Below are positions 20,029-28,882 of a stretch of 64,000 nt of DNA, in pieces. Below the pieces are notes generated by a model. That model was not told the origin of the DNA, made no database searches, and saw only the letters and a program-made list of their open reading frames with translations. Source of the stretch: Belnapia arida (GTDB taxonomy: Bacteria; Pseudomonadota; Alphaproteobacteria; Acetobacterales; Acetobacteraceae); contig NZ_JAETWB010000001.1 of assembly GCF_016773205.1 (NCBI RefSeq), forward strand, positions 744,001 through 808,000, in the 5' to 3' direction. The translations under genes were made by a program, and so were the position numbers. Positions within the stretch are counted from its first letter, which is position 1; the number at the start of each line of letters is the position of its first letter.

Positions 20029-20970
20029 CTATTCGGGCTCGATCCCGGCGAGGCGGACGAAGCGGGCCCATTTTTCACGCTCCGTCCGCAGCAGGTTGGC
20101 GATCTGCTCGAGATCGAGCACCTTCGGGTCGAGGCCGAATTCCTGCATCCGGCTGCGCGCCGGCTCGGTCTGCCCGGCTTCGTTGGCCAAGGCGTTGAGC
20201 CGTTCCGCCGCCTGCCGCGGCGTCCCGGCCGGCACGGCGAGGCCGAGGAAGCCGGTGAGGTGGTAGTCCGGCCAGGTCTCCGCCATCACCGGCAGGTCGG
20301 GCCAGCGCGCCCAGCGGCGCGGCGCGGTCAGCGCCAGGGCCCGCGTCTGGCCCTGGGCGAGGTAGGCGTCGCCCGCGGTGGTGTCGACGAAGATGAGGTC
20401 GAGGCGACCCGCGATCAGGTCGCCGAAGGCGGCGCCGATGGTGCGGTAGGGCACGCCCTGGACCTGGGTGCCGGCCATGAGGTTCAGCATCTCCCCCGGC
20501 AGGCGGGATGAAGCGTTGAAATGGCCGAAGAACATCTGCCCCGGCCGCGCCTTCGCCTCGGCGACGAGAGAGGGCACGTCGCGCCAGGGCGCCTCGGGCC
20601 GGACCATCAGATAGGCGCCGTTCGAGGCGAAGAAGCCGATGCCGATGAAGTCCCGCTCCGGGTCATAGGGCAGGTCCCGAACCAGGCTCGGATTGGCGGA
20701 ATGCGTGCTGCTGGTGGCGAGCAGCAGCGTCAGCCCGTCCGGCGCCGCCGCCTTCACCGCCATGGTGCCGATGACGCCGTTGGCGCCCGGACGGTTGTCG
20801 ACCACGACGGGCTGGCCGGTCGTCGCCTCGATATGCCGCCCCACCAGCCGCGCGGTGATGTCGCCGGAGCCGCCAGGGGCGAAGGGCACGATGATCCGCA
20901 GCGGCCGCGGCTGAGCGAGGGCCGGGGCGGGCAGGGCGAGGGCGGCGAGCAGGGCGCGGCGGCTTGGCAT
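20029..20970 (-). CDS. Bug-family (TctC) tripartite tricarboxylate transporter receptor
   Basis: 313 residues, a periplasmic solute-binding protein. The signal peptide is MPSRRALLAALALPAPALAQ (Tat-like RR but short). The mature part starts RPLRIIVPFAPGGSGDITARL, followed by VVDNRPGANGVIG and the FGDLIAGRLDLIFVD segment, all Bug/TctC hallmarks. ATG 20970 has aaggagg upstream. No TctA or TctB membrane partners are near, as usual for orphan Bug receptors. It ends 6 bases from the convergent parC. Confidence 0.93.
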   Translation of the reverse strand: MPSRRALLAALALPAPALAQPRPLRIIVPFAPGGSGDITARLVGRHIEATTGQPVVVDNRPGANGVIGTMAVKAAAPDGLTLLLATSSTHSANPSLVRDLPYDPERDFIGIGFFASNGAYLMVRPEAPWRDVPSLVAEAKARPGQMFFGHFNASSRLPGEMLNLMAGTQVQGVPYRTIGAAFGDLIAGRLDLIFVDTTAGDAYLAQGQTRALALTAPRRWARWPDLPVMAETWPDYHLTGFLGLAVPAGTPRQAAERLNALANEAGQTEPARSRMQEFGLDPKVLDLEQIANLLRTEREKWARFVRLAGIEPE

Positions 20971-21063
20971 GGCGGGTTTCCTCCTTGCCGCGAGCATCCC
21001 TCCCCGGGCGCCGGGACGCCAGCGGGCCCAGGGCGTTGGCGAGGGGGAGAAGGAGGCAGGCCG

Positions 21064-21534
21064 ATGCAGGACGAGGACTTCATGCGCCGGGCGCTGGCGA
21101 TGGCGGAGGCCGCACTCGCGGCGGGCCAGGCGCCCTTCGGCGCGGTGGTGGCCGATGCCGCCGGCCAGGTGGTGGGCGAGGGCCACAACACCGTCGCCGC
21201 CGACCGGGACGCGACGGCGCATGGCGAGGTGGTGGCGCTGCGCGATGCCTGGGGGCGGCTCGGCGACCGGCAGCGCCTTGCCGACTGCACGCTCTACACG
21301 AGTTGCGAGCCCTGCCTGATGTGCAGCTGCGCCATCACCCAACTCGGCCTCCGCCGCGTGGTCTTCGCGGCGCGGGGCACGGAAGTCCCCGGGGCGAAGC
21401 GCCTCTTCGATGCAGACCTGACCGGTGCCGCGGCCTGGGCCACTGGCCGCCCCGGCTGGCGGATGCCCGAGATCCGCGGCGGCCTGCTCCGGGCCGAGGC
21501 GCTGGCGATCATGGCACGTTACGACTGGGGCTAG
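21064..21534 (+). CDS. Nucleoside deaminase (CMP/dCMP deaminase fold)
   Basis: 156 residues. The zinc site is complete: ATAHGEVVALRDA (His and catalytic Glu) and TSCEPCLMCSCAI (PCxxC). Length and the 'GQAPFGAVVAD' opening fit guanine deaminase/TadA-like enzymes. It is probably not the essential tRNA adenosine deaminase, because the tRNA-binding TadA residues are not evident, but this is uncertain. It diverges from the Bug receptor gene across 93 bases. Confidence 0.88.
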   Translation: MQDEDFMRRALAMAEAALAAGQAPFGAVVADAAGQVVGEGHNTVAADRDATAHGEVVALRDAWGRLGDRQRLADCTLYTSCEPCLMCSCAITQLGLRRVVFAARGTEVPGAKRLFDADLTGAAAWATGRPGWRMPEIRGGLLRAEALAIMARYDWG

Positions 21535-21650
21535 GGTTGGCGCCGGCCTCGACCTGGCGGCTGAGTGGTCGCGGGTTCACCCGTCACCGAGGCGCTGCCA
21601 GACCCGTACTCCCAGCCCTCATCGCCCGGTCGACTTATCGAGGTGTCGAC

Positions 21651-21674
21651 GACGCCGGCGCCCCTCCCGGCGTC
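21651..21674. terminator. Hairpin between convergent genes
   Basis: GACGCCGG pairs perfectly with CCGGCGTC around an 8-base loop, in the 176-base gap between the convergent deaminase and queE genes. No T-run follows on either side, so this is a possible bidirectional transcription stop or a rho-dependent site. Confidence 0.4.
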
Positions 21675-21710
21675 CGGGATGGCGGTCCGCGCTAAGGCCG
21701 CCCGCTTCGG

Positions 21711-22325
21711 TCAGCGGATGCCCCAGGCTTTGTGCGCCTGGATGTTGAGGCGCCACTCGGGGTGGCGGAGGCAGTAGGCCGCCGCCGCCGCGGTGTTCCC
21801 GTCGAGCGCGGGCCCGTCCATGGGGGAGAGCCAGCGATGCCGCGCCGGGAAGGCGCGGAACTCGGTAGGGTCGATGCCGGCTTGTGGGTAGACCAGCTTC
21901 AACTCGTCCGCCCGTGCCAGGGCCAGCGGAGCGCCCGCCTTGGGGCTGACGCACACCCAATCGACCGGGCCGGGCAGCGGTTGGGTGCCATTGGTCTCGA
22001 TGGCGACGGTGAAGCCGGCGGCGTGCAGCGCGTCCAGAAGGGGCGCATCGACCTGCAGCAACGGTTCGCCGCCGGTCAGGACGCAGAAGCGGTCGGACGC
22101 CCCGGTGGGCCAGAGAGCGGCGGCGGCGGCCACCAGGGCCTCCAGGCCGTATTTCTCGCCGCCCCGGAATTCGGTGTCGCAGAAGCGGCAGACGGCGTCG
22201 GCCCGGTCCTCCTCGCGGCCGGACCAGAGGTTGCAGCCGGCGAAGCGGATGAAGACGGCAGTGCGGCCGAGATTGGCGCCCTCGCCCTGGGCGGTCAGGA
22301 AGAGCTCGTGGACGGTGTAGGACAC
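21711..22325 (-). CDS. queE: 7-carboxy-7-deazaguanine synthase
   Basis: 204 residues, a radical-SAM enzyme making CDG for queuosine. The iron-sulfur cysteines have the spacing C-x14-C-x2-C (CNLWSG...VCRFC), the subtype known from Burkholderia QueE rather than the usual C-x3-C-x2-C. LTGGEPLLQ is the SAM-binding GGE motif. The start is GTG 22325 (VSYTVHELFLTAQGEG); an upstream in-frame ATG at 22364 adds 13 unrelated residues. Other que genes are not in the window. Confidence 0.93.
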   Translation of the reverse strand: MSYTVHELFLTAQGEGANLGRTAVFIRFAGCNLWSGREEDRADAVCRFCDTEFRGGEKYGLEALVAAAAALWPTGASDRFCVLTGGEPLLQVDAPLLDALHAAGFTVAIETNGTQPLPGPVDWVCVSPKAGAPLALARADELKLVYPQAGIDPTEFRAFPARHRWLSPMDGPALDGNTAAAAAYCLRHPEWRLNIQAHKAWGIR

Positions 22326-22357
22326 GACAAGGGTTCCGGTGCGGCCGGGGCCGCGGT

Positions 22358-22374
22358 GCCTCAAAACTTGAGGC
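22358..22374. repeat. Inverted repeat upstream of queE
   Basis: GCCTCAA-AAC-TTGAGGC, a 7-bp perfect dyad 33 bases upstream of the queE start. The half-site TTGAGG occurs twice more at 22421-22443. It could be an operator or a leader hairpin. Confidence 0.35.
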
Positions 22375-22517
22375 GGGCGGGGTCACAGGCCTCTGAAAAG
22401 CCTCGGATTTCCGCCGCAAATTGAGGATTTAAAGGATTGAGGCGGGGCCGAGGCGCGGGACGTGGATCAGCCTTGGGCGGATAATCCTATAGCGCGCAGC
22501 GGCCGGGATGGCAAGCC

Positions 22518-22898
22518 TCAGCCCCATTGCGGATCGAGCAGCACCCAGAGCCGGGCGATGCGGCCATCGGCGATCTCGGCGAGGTCGGCGCCGCTGATCG
22601 CGGCCGGGCTTCCCTCGGGGCCGGCATGCCAGCGGAGGACGGCCATGCCGTGATGGCCGAGCGCGGGGCCCTTCTCCGGGGTGAAGCGGAAGCCGGGGCC
22701 GAAGCCCTCGAGCAGGGCGCCGGCGACGGCGGCGATGGCCTCCCGGCCTTCGACCACCTTGTCGGGCTCGTACATCACCGGCTCGGCGACATATAGCTCG
22801 GCCATGGTGTCGGCGCGGCGGGCGGCATCGCGCTCATTGAAGACGCGCTCCAGATTGGCGCGGAGCAGGCGGTCGTGGAGGGGCGCTTCGTCGCTCAT
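22518..22898 (-). CDS. NTF2-like/SnoaL-type protein
   Basis: 126 residues with the cone-shaped NTF2-like fold pattern: two N-terminal helices (LLRANLERVFNERDAARRADTMAELY), PVMYEPDKVVEGREAIAAVAGALLEGFGPGFRFTP, then C-terminal strands ending in DGRIARLWVLLDPQWG. Such proteins are isomerases, dehydratases or stress proteins, and no specific reaction can be assigned. ATG 22898 has aaggacc 8 bases upstream. Confidence 0.82.
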   Translation of the reverse strand: MSDEAPLHDRLLRANLERVFNERDAARRADTMAELYVAEPVMYEPDKVVEGREAIAAVAGALLEGFGPGFRFTPEKGPALGHHGMAVLRWHAGPEGSPAAISGADLAEIADGRIARLWVLLDPQWG

Positions 22899-23267
22899 GC
22901 GAATGGTCCTTGGCTGAAAGGGGGCGTGCCGCCTTGCGGTCGTGCAGGCGGTACCTGCCGCCGATGAAGGGCATCGCCCGGTCAGGTTGCCGGAATTGAG
23001 GGGGCAGGTCGGAAAGGGCAAGCCGCCGAGCGGGCAGGACTCGCTGGCGGCACCGTCCTGCGCCGGGTGGCATGGCCGATGTCGATGACGGCGATGCGGT
23101 ACGGGCCCGGGAAGCGGGTTGATGCAGCGCGGCGCCTCGGCTCGTCGCCGAGGGCAAGGATGATGGGGCTTCGGGCCCGGTTGTGCTGCTGCAAGCGTCG
23201 CCGGATGGGTGCAGGGGGCCGGCCTGGAGTATGCTCGGCCGCGCTTGGGATCGGGGGCGAGGTGCTG
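22899..23267. other. Divergent intergenic region
   Basis: 369 bases between the reverse NTF2-like gene and the forward dehydrogenase gene. No coding frame or RNA is recognisable. It should carry both promoters, but no clear -35/-10 pair stands out. Confidence 0.35.
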
Positions 23268-24209
23268 ATGGCGGTGCTGGTGGTGAAGTCCGGGGGCGAG
23301 GCCGCCATGGCGGAGTGGCGGGACAGCTTCGCCGCCTGCGCGCCGGGGCTGGAGGTCCGCTGGTGGGATGAGCCGGGGCTGCGGCCCGAGGAGGTCCGCT
23401 ACGCCCTGGTCTGGGACCCGGAGCCGGGGCGGCTCGCTGCCCTGCCCCATCTGCGCGCGGTCTTCGGCTCCGGGGCCGGGGTGGACGGCATCGTCGCCGA
23501 CCCCCTCTATCCGCGGCAGGTGCCGCTGGTGCGGATGAGCATTCCCGAGGCGACGGAGCGGATGGGGGCATATGTCTGCTGGGCCGCGCTCTCGCTGCTG
23601 CGGGAGGGGCGGCGGATGGCCATCGCCCAGGCGGAACGGCGCTGGGATTTCGTCGAGCCGCCCTACCGGGCAAGCCAGCGGACCGTCGGCATCATGGGCC
23701 TCGGCAACATGGGCGTGCGGGCGGCGGCGATGCTGCGGGGGATCGGCTTCCCGGTGATCGGCTGGTCGCGCGGGCGGAAGTTGGTGCCGGGCGTCGAGAG
23801 CCATGCCGGGCCGGCGGAGCTTGGGGCCTTCCTCGCCCGCACGGACATCCTCGTCTGCCTGCTGCCGGCGACGGCGGAGACAGCGGGGATCATCGATGCG
23901 GCGACGCTCGCGCGGTTGCCGCGCGGCGCCGGCTATATCGGCGTCGGGCGGGGGATGCAGCAGCGGCTGGAGGACATCCTCGCCGCGCTGGAGGATGGGC
24001 AGCTCTCCGGCGCGGTGATCGACGTGTTCGAGCCGGAGCCGCTGCCGGAGGAGCATCCGCTCTGGGTCCACCCGCGGGCGATCGTCACCGCGCATGTCGC
24101 CAGCCTGCCGAGCCGGGCGGAGCGGGCGGCGGCGGTTGCCGCGGCCATCGCCGGACTCGAGCGGGGCGAGGGGCTGCCCAACCTGTACGACCATGAGAAG
24201 GGGTATTGA
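23268..24209 (+). CDS. D-2-hydroxyacid dehydrogenase (GhrA-like glyoxylate/hydroxypyruvate reductase)
   Basis: 313 residues, an NAD(P)H-dependent reductase of 2-oxo acids. The Rossmann motif is GIMGLGNMG near residue 142. The catalytic Arg is probably in YIGVGRGMQQ near 226, the Glu in DVFEPEPLPEEHPLW near 255, and the His in VTAHVAS near 281. Overall it is closest to GhrA. ATG 23268 is preceded by gaggtg. It ends 2 bases before the class II aldolase ATG, so the two are very likely one operon handling a hydroxy- or oxo-acid. Confidence 0.9.
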   Translation: MAVLVVKSGGEAAMAEWRDSFAACAPGLEVRWWDEPGLRPEEVRYALVWDPEPGRLAALPHLRAVFGSGAGVDGIVADPLYPRQVPLVRMSIPEATERMGAYVCWAALSLLREGRRMAIAQAERRWDFVEPPYRASQRTVGIMGLGNMGVRAAAMLRGIGFPVIGWSRGRKLVPGVESHAGPAELGAFLARTDILVCLLPATAETAGIIDAATLARLPRGAGYIGVGRGMQQRLEDILAALEDGQLSGAVIDVFEPEPLPEEHPLWVHPRAIVTAHVASLPSRAERAAAVAAAIAGLERGEGLPNLYDHEKGY

Positions 24210-24211
24210 GC

Positions 24212-24982
24212 ATGGCCCTGCCGCAGCCGCCGGTCCGACCGGACCCCAACCACATCCCCGACGAGCGGGAACTGCGCGAGGAGCTGGCCGCGGCCTACCG
24301 GCTGATCGCGCTCTTCGGCATGACCGACCTGGTCTTCACCCATCTCTCGGTGCGCATCCCCGGGCCGGGGCATCGGTTCCTGGTCAATCCCTACGGCCTG
24401 CTCTTCGAGGAGATCACCGCCTCCTCCCTCGTCGTCGTCGATGCGGAGGGGCAGCCGGCGCAGAGGACGGACTGGCCGGTGAATCCGGCGGGCTTCGTCA
24501 TCCATTCCGCCGTGCATCTCGGGCGCGGGGATGCGCAATGCGTGATGCACACGCACACGCTGGCGGGCATGGCGGTCGCGGCGCAGCAAGGGGCGCTGCT
24601 GCCGTTGAACCAGATCAGCATGGAGTTCGACGGGCGGGTCGCCTTCCACGACTACGAGGGCGTCGCCGCCGACGACAACCTGTCCGAGCGGGAGAGGCTG
24701 GTGCGGGACCTCGGCGACAAGCCCTGCATGATCCTCCGCCATCACGGGCTGATGACGGTAGGGCGGACGGTGCGCGAGGCCTTCTACTGGATGTGGTACC
24801 TGGAGCAGAGCTGCCGCATCCAGCTGGCGGCGCAGGCATCCGGCGTGCCATTGGCCCTGCCTTCGGCCGAGACGGTCGCGCGCACGCGGGCGCAGTTCAG
24901 CACCGGGCCGACCAAGGGCTGGCTGCCCTGGCAGGCGCTGCGGCGGAAGCTCGACCGGGAGCAGCCGGATTACCGCGACTGA
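24212..24982 (+). CDS. Class II aldolase/adducin family protein
   Basis: 256 residues. The zinc ligands of the class II aldolase fold appear as MHTHT (near 110) and RHHG (near 175), and FTHLSVRIPG near the N-terminus is the family's 'THLS' motif. Members include fuculose-phosphate aldolases and decarboxylases; the reaction here is not identifiable. ATG 24212 lies 2 bases after the dehydrogenase stop, with aagggg upstream. Confidence 0.88.
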   Translation: MALPQPPVRPDPNHIPDERELREELAAAYRLIALFGMTDLVFTHLSVRIPGPGHRFLVNPYGLLFEEITASSLVVVDAEGQPAQRTDWPVNPAGFVIHSAVHLGRGDAQCVMHTHTLAGMAVAAQQGALLPLNQISMEFDGRVAFHDYEGVAADDNLSERERLVRDLGDKPCMILRHHGLMTVGRTVREAFYWMWYLEQSCRIQLAAQASGVPLALPSAETVARTRAQFSTGPTKGWLPWQALRRKLDREQPDYRD

Positions 24983-25017
24983 CCATCAACCGCCGCCGGT
25001 CCAGCGGGAGGGGGACG

Positions 25018-25044
25018 CGCCGGCAAGGCAGCCTTGCCGGCGCA
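25018..25044. terminator. Perfect 12-bp hairpin between convergent genes
   Basis: GCGCCGGCAAGG pairs with CCTTGCCGGCGC around the 3-base loop CAG. It sits in the 68-base gap between the convergent aldolase and DUF883 genes. It lacks a T-run on either strand but is well placed as a bidirectional terminator. Confidence 0.6.
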
Positions 25045-25050
25045 TCCGTC

Positions 25051-25497
25051 CTAGCGCCGGGCGATCAGCAGGCCGAGGACAAAGCCGACGGCGCCGGCGC
25101 CGAGCAGGGCGAGCAACGGCTCCTCCCGCACCCGGTCGTTGAGGTAGTCGGCCGCCTGCTGGCTCTGGCGATAGGCCTGGCTGCCGGCCTCGGAGAGGCT
25201 GTCGCCCGCCTGGCGGGCCATCTGGCCAGCCTGGGCGCCGTACTCGCCGACGCGCTCGCGAGCTTCCTCGGCCAGGCCACGGGCGCGGCCGGCCGCATCG
25301 TCGGCGAAGTCCTTGGCCTCGCCGGCCATCTCGCGGGCCTTCTGCATGGTGTCGTCGGCGCCGCCCGGCTTCTGGCCAACCGCCGAGGGATCGACGCCCT
25401 GCGGGCGGCCGCCGGGCATGGCGCCGGACTGCATCGCATCCTTGCTGTGGGCGCCCACCGCGGCGGCGCCGCTGCCTTCCATCCGGTTCTCGCTCAT
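25051..25497 (-). CDS. DUF883/ElaB-like C-tail-anchored protein
   Basis: 148 residues. An unstructured N-terminus leads to a long Ala-rich amphipathic helix with heptad-like repeats (about 50-120; AREMAGEAKDFADDAAGRARGLAEEA). The protein ends in VREEPLLALLGAGAVGFVLGLLIARR, the DUF883/ElaB signature: an 'R-x-x-P' element, one membrane helix and a basic stop. Relatives anchor ribosomes or respond to envelope stress. It is convergent with the aldolase gene. Confidence 0.82.
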   Translation of the reverse strand: MSENRMEGSGAAAVGAHSKDAMQSGAMPGGRPQGVDPSAVGQKPGGADDTMQKAREMAGEAKDFADDAAGRARGLAEEARERVGEYGAQAGQMARQAGDSLSEAGSQAYRQSQQAADYLNDRVREEPLLALLGAGAVGFVLGLLIARR

Positions 25498-25565
25498 GGT
25501 CGGTATTCTCCTCTCTCGTTCCGGGCTGGAACGCGCGAAGGCGGCATCGGTGCCCGGACCTCGGT

Positions 25566-27143
25566 CTACTTCTTCTCGACGCCCCAGAAGACCGGGATGG
25601 TGGTGGGGCGGATGCCGTCGATATTGGCGCGGCGGGCGCTCAGCGTGCGGTACTGGCCGGCATTGATGTAGGGCAGGACCTGCCAGGCGCGGGCATGGAC
25701 CTGCTCCAGCAGGGCGTGGCGCTTCGCGGCATCCGGTTCTTCCCACCAGGCACGGCGGAGGCGCTCCAGCTCCTCGTCGCAGGGCCAGCCGGCGAGGCCG
25801 CCGTCGCAGGGGCTGGCGAGGTAGAGGTTGGTGAGGGGGTTCTGCGCGTCGAGGACGTTGGCGATGGTGACGAAGAGGTTCCAGCCGCCCTGGTCCTGCG
25901 GCTCGCGCCGGTTGCGGCGCTGGGTGAGCGTCGCCCAGTCCATCGAGGGGGCGTCCATGTTCAGGCCGGCGCGGCGGAAGGCTTCCGTCATGGTCAGCGT
26001 CACCGCGTTGTTGGCGGGGCTGTCGGTGGCGTTGAGGAAGACGACCTTGCGGCCGTCGTAGCCGGCTTCGCGAAGCAGGGCGCGGGCGCGGTCCGGATCG
26101 GCCTCGCGCAGGCCTTCGGCGCCGGCCGAGCTTTCCAATGGCGTGCCGCAGAGGAAATAGGCGGGGCAGTAGGGGATCTGCTCGCTGGGGCGGACGCCGA
26201 TCGCCTGCTGGTTTTCCTGCTGGTTCACCAGGTGGAGCAGGGCGCGGCGGGCGCGGGGGTCGTTGAAGGGCGGCTGGGTGTGGTTGATGCGCAGCCAGAC
26301 GACGGAGCCGATGGGGTTCAGCGGGAAGAGGCGGATGGCGCGGTTGCGCTCCAAGGTCGGGATGATGTCGGGGGAGGGGACTTCGAGGAAGTCGATCTCG
26401 CCGGATTGCAGCGCGGCGGCGGCCGTCGCGGCATCGGGCATGGAGAGCCATTCGAGGCGCTCGACCTTCACCACCTTGCCGCCGGCGAGGCCGTCGGCCG
26501 GTTCGGGGCGGGGGCGGTAGGCAGGGTTGCGGCGGTAGACGGCGCGGTTGCCGGACTGCCACTCGCGCGGCTCGAAGATGAAGGGGCCGGAGCCGGTGGC
26601 GTCGGTGATCGCCGTGGTGGCGGGGGTCTGCGCCAGGCGCTCGGGCATGACGAAGAGGGCGCTGGCGGTGGGGCGGGCCAGCGCTTCGGTCACCAGGGCG
26701 AAGGGGCGGGCGAGGGCGAGGGTGAAGGTTCTCTCATCGACGACCTCGAGCGAGCCGGTGGCGGCGGCGAGCGCGCGGCCGACGACGTCGCGCTGGGCCC
26801 AGCGCCTGATGGAGGCGACGGCGTCGGCGGCGCGGACGGGGCTGCCGTCATGGAAGGCGAGGCCCTCGCGCAGGGTGAAGCGCCAGCGCATGCCGTCGGG
26901 CGAGCGGTCGACGCTGTCGACCATCTGCGGCTGCGGCTCGCCCTTGCTGTCGAGGGCGAAGAGCTGGTCGTAGACCATGAAGCCGTGGTTGCGGACGAAG
27001 GCGGCGGTGGATTGCACCGGGTCGAGGCTGGCGAGGTCGTTCACCAGCACGACGCGGAGGGTCTGCGCCGCGGCGGGGAGCGCAAGCAGGGCGGAGAGGG
27101 CGGCGCCGGCGAGGAGCCGGGTGATGCGGGAGGGAGCGGGCAT
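25566..27143 (-). CDS. ABC transporter substrate-binding protein, family 5 (first receptor)
   Basis: 525 residues with signal peptide MPAPSRITRLLAGAALSALLALPAAAQ and the SBP_bac_5 fold of oligopeptide/opine/nickel receptors (LASLDPVQSTAAFVRNHGFMVYDQLF; FTLREGLAFHDGSPVRAADAVASIRRW). ATG 27143 has aggacg upstream. It faces away from the amidohydrolase-led importer operon across a 122-base shared promoter region. With the second receptor at 30.7 kb, it gives this locus two receptors for one membrane complex. Confidence 0.92.
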   Translation of the reverse strand: MPAPSRITRLLAGAALSALLALPAAAQTLRVVLVNDLASLDPVQSTAAFVRNHGFMVYDQLFALDSKGEPQPQMVDSVDRSPDGMRWRFTLREGLAFHDGSPVRAADAVASIRRWAQRDVVGRALAAATGSLEVVDERTFTLALARPFALVTEALARPTASALFVMPERLAQTPATTAITDATGSGPFIFEPREWQSGNRAVYRRNPAYRPRPEPADGLAGGKVVKVERLEWLSMPDAATAAAALQSGEIDFLEVPSPDIIPTLERNRAIRLFPLNPIGSVVWLRINHTQPPFNDPRARRALLHLVNQQENQQAIGVRPSEQIPYCPAYFLCGTPLESSAGAEGLREADPDRARALLREAGYDGRKVVFLNATDSPANNAVTLTMTEAFRRAGLNMDAPSMDWATLTQRRNRREPQDQGGWNLFVTIANVLDAQNPLTNLYLASPCDGGLAGWPCDEELERLRRAWWEEPDAAKRHALLEQVHARAWQVLPYINAGQYRTLSARRANIDGIRPTTIPVFWGVEKK

Positions 27144-27265
27144 CGGGTCGTCCTGCTGCGGTGATGGGCAGCGGCAGTCTCGCGGCGCGATGACGCATCG
27201 GCAAGGGCGGTTGACGCGACGGGCGAGGGTGGCGAGCATCCGCGGCGACGGATGGAGGGGTTTGG

Positions 27266-28882
27266 ATGACGGCCGATCTGCTGCTGGAGGGGCGCGTCTT
27301 TCGCGGTCTTGCGGGGGGCTTCGCCGAGGCGGTGGCGGTGAAGGACGGGCGCGTCGTGGCGGTTGGCACGCGGGCCGAGGTGGATGCAGCGGTGGGGCCG
27401 GGGACGCGGCGGATCGCGCTCGGTGGGCGCGTGGCGATCCCCGCCTTCAACGAGGCGCATATGCATCTGCTGCCCTATGGGCTGGGGCTGGCACAGGTGA
27501 ACCTGCGGGCGGAGGAGGTGAAGAGCCTCGACGAGGTGCTGGGGCGCATCCGGGTGGCAGCGCAGCAGGCGCCGAAGGGGGCCTGGGTGCTGGGGCGGGG
27601 CTATGACCACAGCGCGCTCGATGTCGGGCGGCATCCGACGGCGGCGGAGCTGGATGCGGCGGCGCCGGACAACCCGGTGTGGATCGTCAGGACCTGCGGG
27701 CACATGGCCGTCGCCAACGGCGCGGCGCTGCGGGTGGCGGGGGTCGGGCACAACACGCCGGACCCGGAGGGGGGCGTCATCGAGCGGCGCGGCGGCGGGC
27801 TGACGGGGCTGGTGCAGGAGCGGGCGATGCGGCTCGTCTCCGCCTCGATCCCGAAGCCGGATGAGGCGCGGATGGTGGATGCCATCGAGGCGGCGTGCCG
27901 CAACCTCGCCGCGATGGGCTTCGCCTCGGCGACGGACATGAATGTCGGCATGACGGCGGGGATGGCCGAGGTCGCGGCCTATGAGGCGGCGAAGCGGGAC
28001 GGGCGGCTGCCGCTCAGGATGTGGCAGGTGCTGGCGGGGAATCCGGAGGGCATCGCGGAGGCGGCCTGGGAGGCGGGGCTCAGGCCGATGGCGGGGGATG
28101 ATTCGCTGCGCTGGGGGGCGGTGAAGGTCTTCGCCGACGGCAGCGCGGGGGGGCTGACGGCGGCCTTCTTCGACCGGTATGTGCCGGCGGATACGCGGGG
28201 GGTCTTCACCTTCCCGGACGAGACCATTCATGCGCTGCTGCGGCGCTACCATGAGCAGGGGTGGCAGCTCGACATCCATGCGATCGGCGATGCGGCGATC
28301 GAGCAGGTGCTGCGGGGGATGGAGGCGGCGGATAGCGCAGCGCATTCCTTCGCCGGGCGCAGGCACCGGATCGAGCATTGCGGCTTCGTCACGCGCGACC
28401 AGCGGCGGCGGATGCTGGCGCGGGGCATCCTGCCCGTGCCGCAGCCGGTCTTCATGTATGAGTTCGGCGATACCTACATCGCCAATCTCGGGCGGGAGCG
28501 GAGCGAATACGCCTACCCGATGAAGACCTGGCTGGAGGAGGGGCATCATCCGGCGGCGTCGTCGGATTGTCCGGTCTCGACGGTCGATCCCTTCGTCAAC
28601 CTCTTCACCATGCTGACGCGGAAGACGAACAAGGGGACGGTGCTGGGTGCCGAGGAGGCGCTGACCGCGGAACAGGCGGTGCATTGCCAGACATGGTGCG
28701 GGGCCTACACGCAATTCGCCGAAGAGCGGCGCGGTGCGCTGGAGCCGGGGATGCAGGCGGACATCGCGGTGCTTTCGGGCGATGTCTTCGCCATGGAGGC
28801 GGAGGCGGTACTCGATGTGCGGGCGGATCTGACGCTGCGCGAGGGTGCCGCGATCTTCGACCGGCATGGCGAGATGGCCTGA
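27266..28882 (+). CDS. Amidohydrolase family 3 (YtcJ-like)
   Basis: 538 residues, cytoplasmic (no signal). The metal site is FNEAHMHL (near 68; a variant of the usual DxHxH). A conserved GDGSxG-like KVFADGSAGG lies near 292, then LDIHAIGDAA near 340, RIEHCG near 369 and SSDCPVS near 432, typical of Amidohydro_3 enzymes that hydrolyse amides or formyl groups. ggagggg precedes ATG 27266. It is the first gene of the importer operon; its stop TGA shares one base with the next ATG. Confidence 0.9.
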   Translation: MTADLLLEGRVFRGLAGGFAEAVAVKDGRVVAVGTRAEVDAAVGPGTRRIALGGRVAIPAFNEAHMHLLPYGLGLAQVNLRAEEVKSLDEVLGRIRVAAQQAPKGAWVLGRGYDHSALDVGRHPTAAELDAAAPDNPVWIVRTCGHMAVANGAALRVAGVGHNTPDPEGGVIERRGGGLTGLVQERAMRLVSASIPKPDEARMVDAIEAACRNLAAMGFASATDMNVGMTAGMAEVAAYEAAKRDGRLPLRMWQVLAGNPEGIAEAAWEAGLRPMAGDDSLRWGAVKVFADGSAGGLTAAFFDRYVPADTRGVFTFPDETIHALLRRYHEQGWQLDIHAIGDAAIEQVLRGMEAADSAAHSFAGRRHRIEHCGFVTRDQRRRMLARGILPVPQPVFMYEFGDTYIANLGRERSEYAYPMKTWLEEGHHPAASSDCPVSTVDPFVNLFTMLTRKTNKGTVLGAEEALTAEQAVHCQTWCGAYTQFAEERRGALEPGMQADIAVLSGDVFAMEAEAVLDVRADLTLREGAAIFDRHGEMA

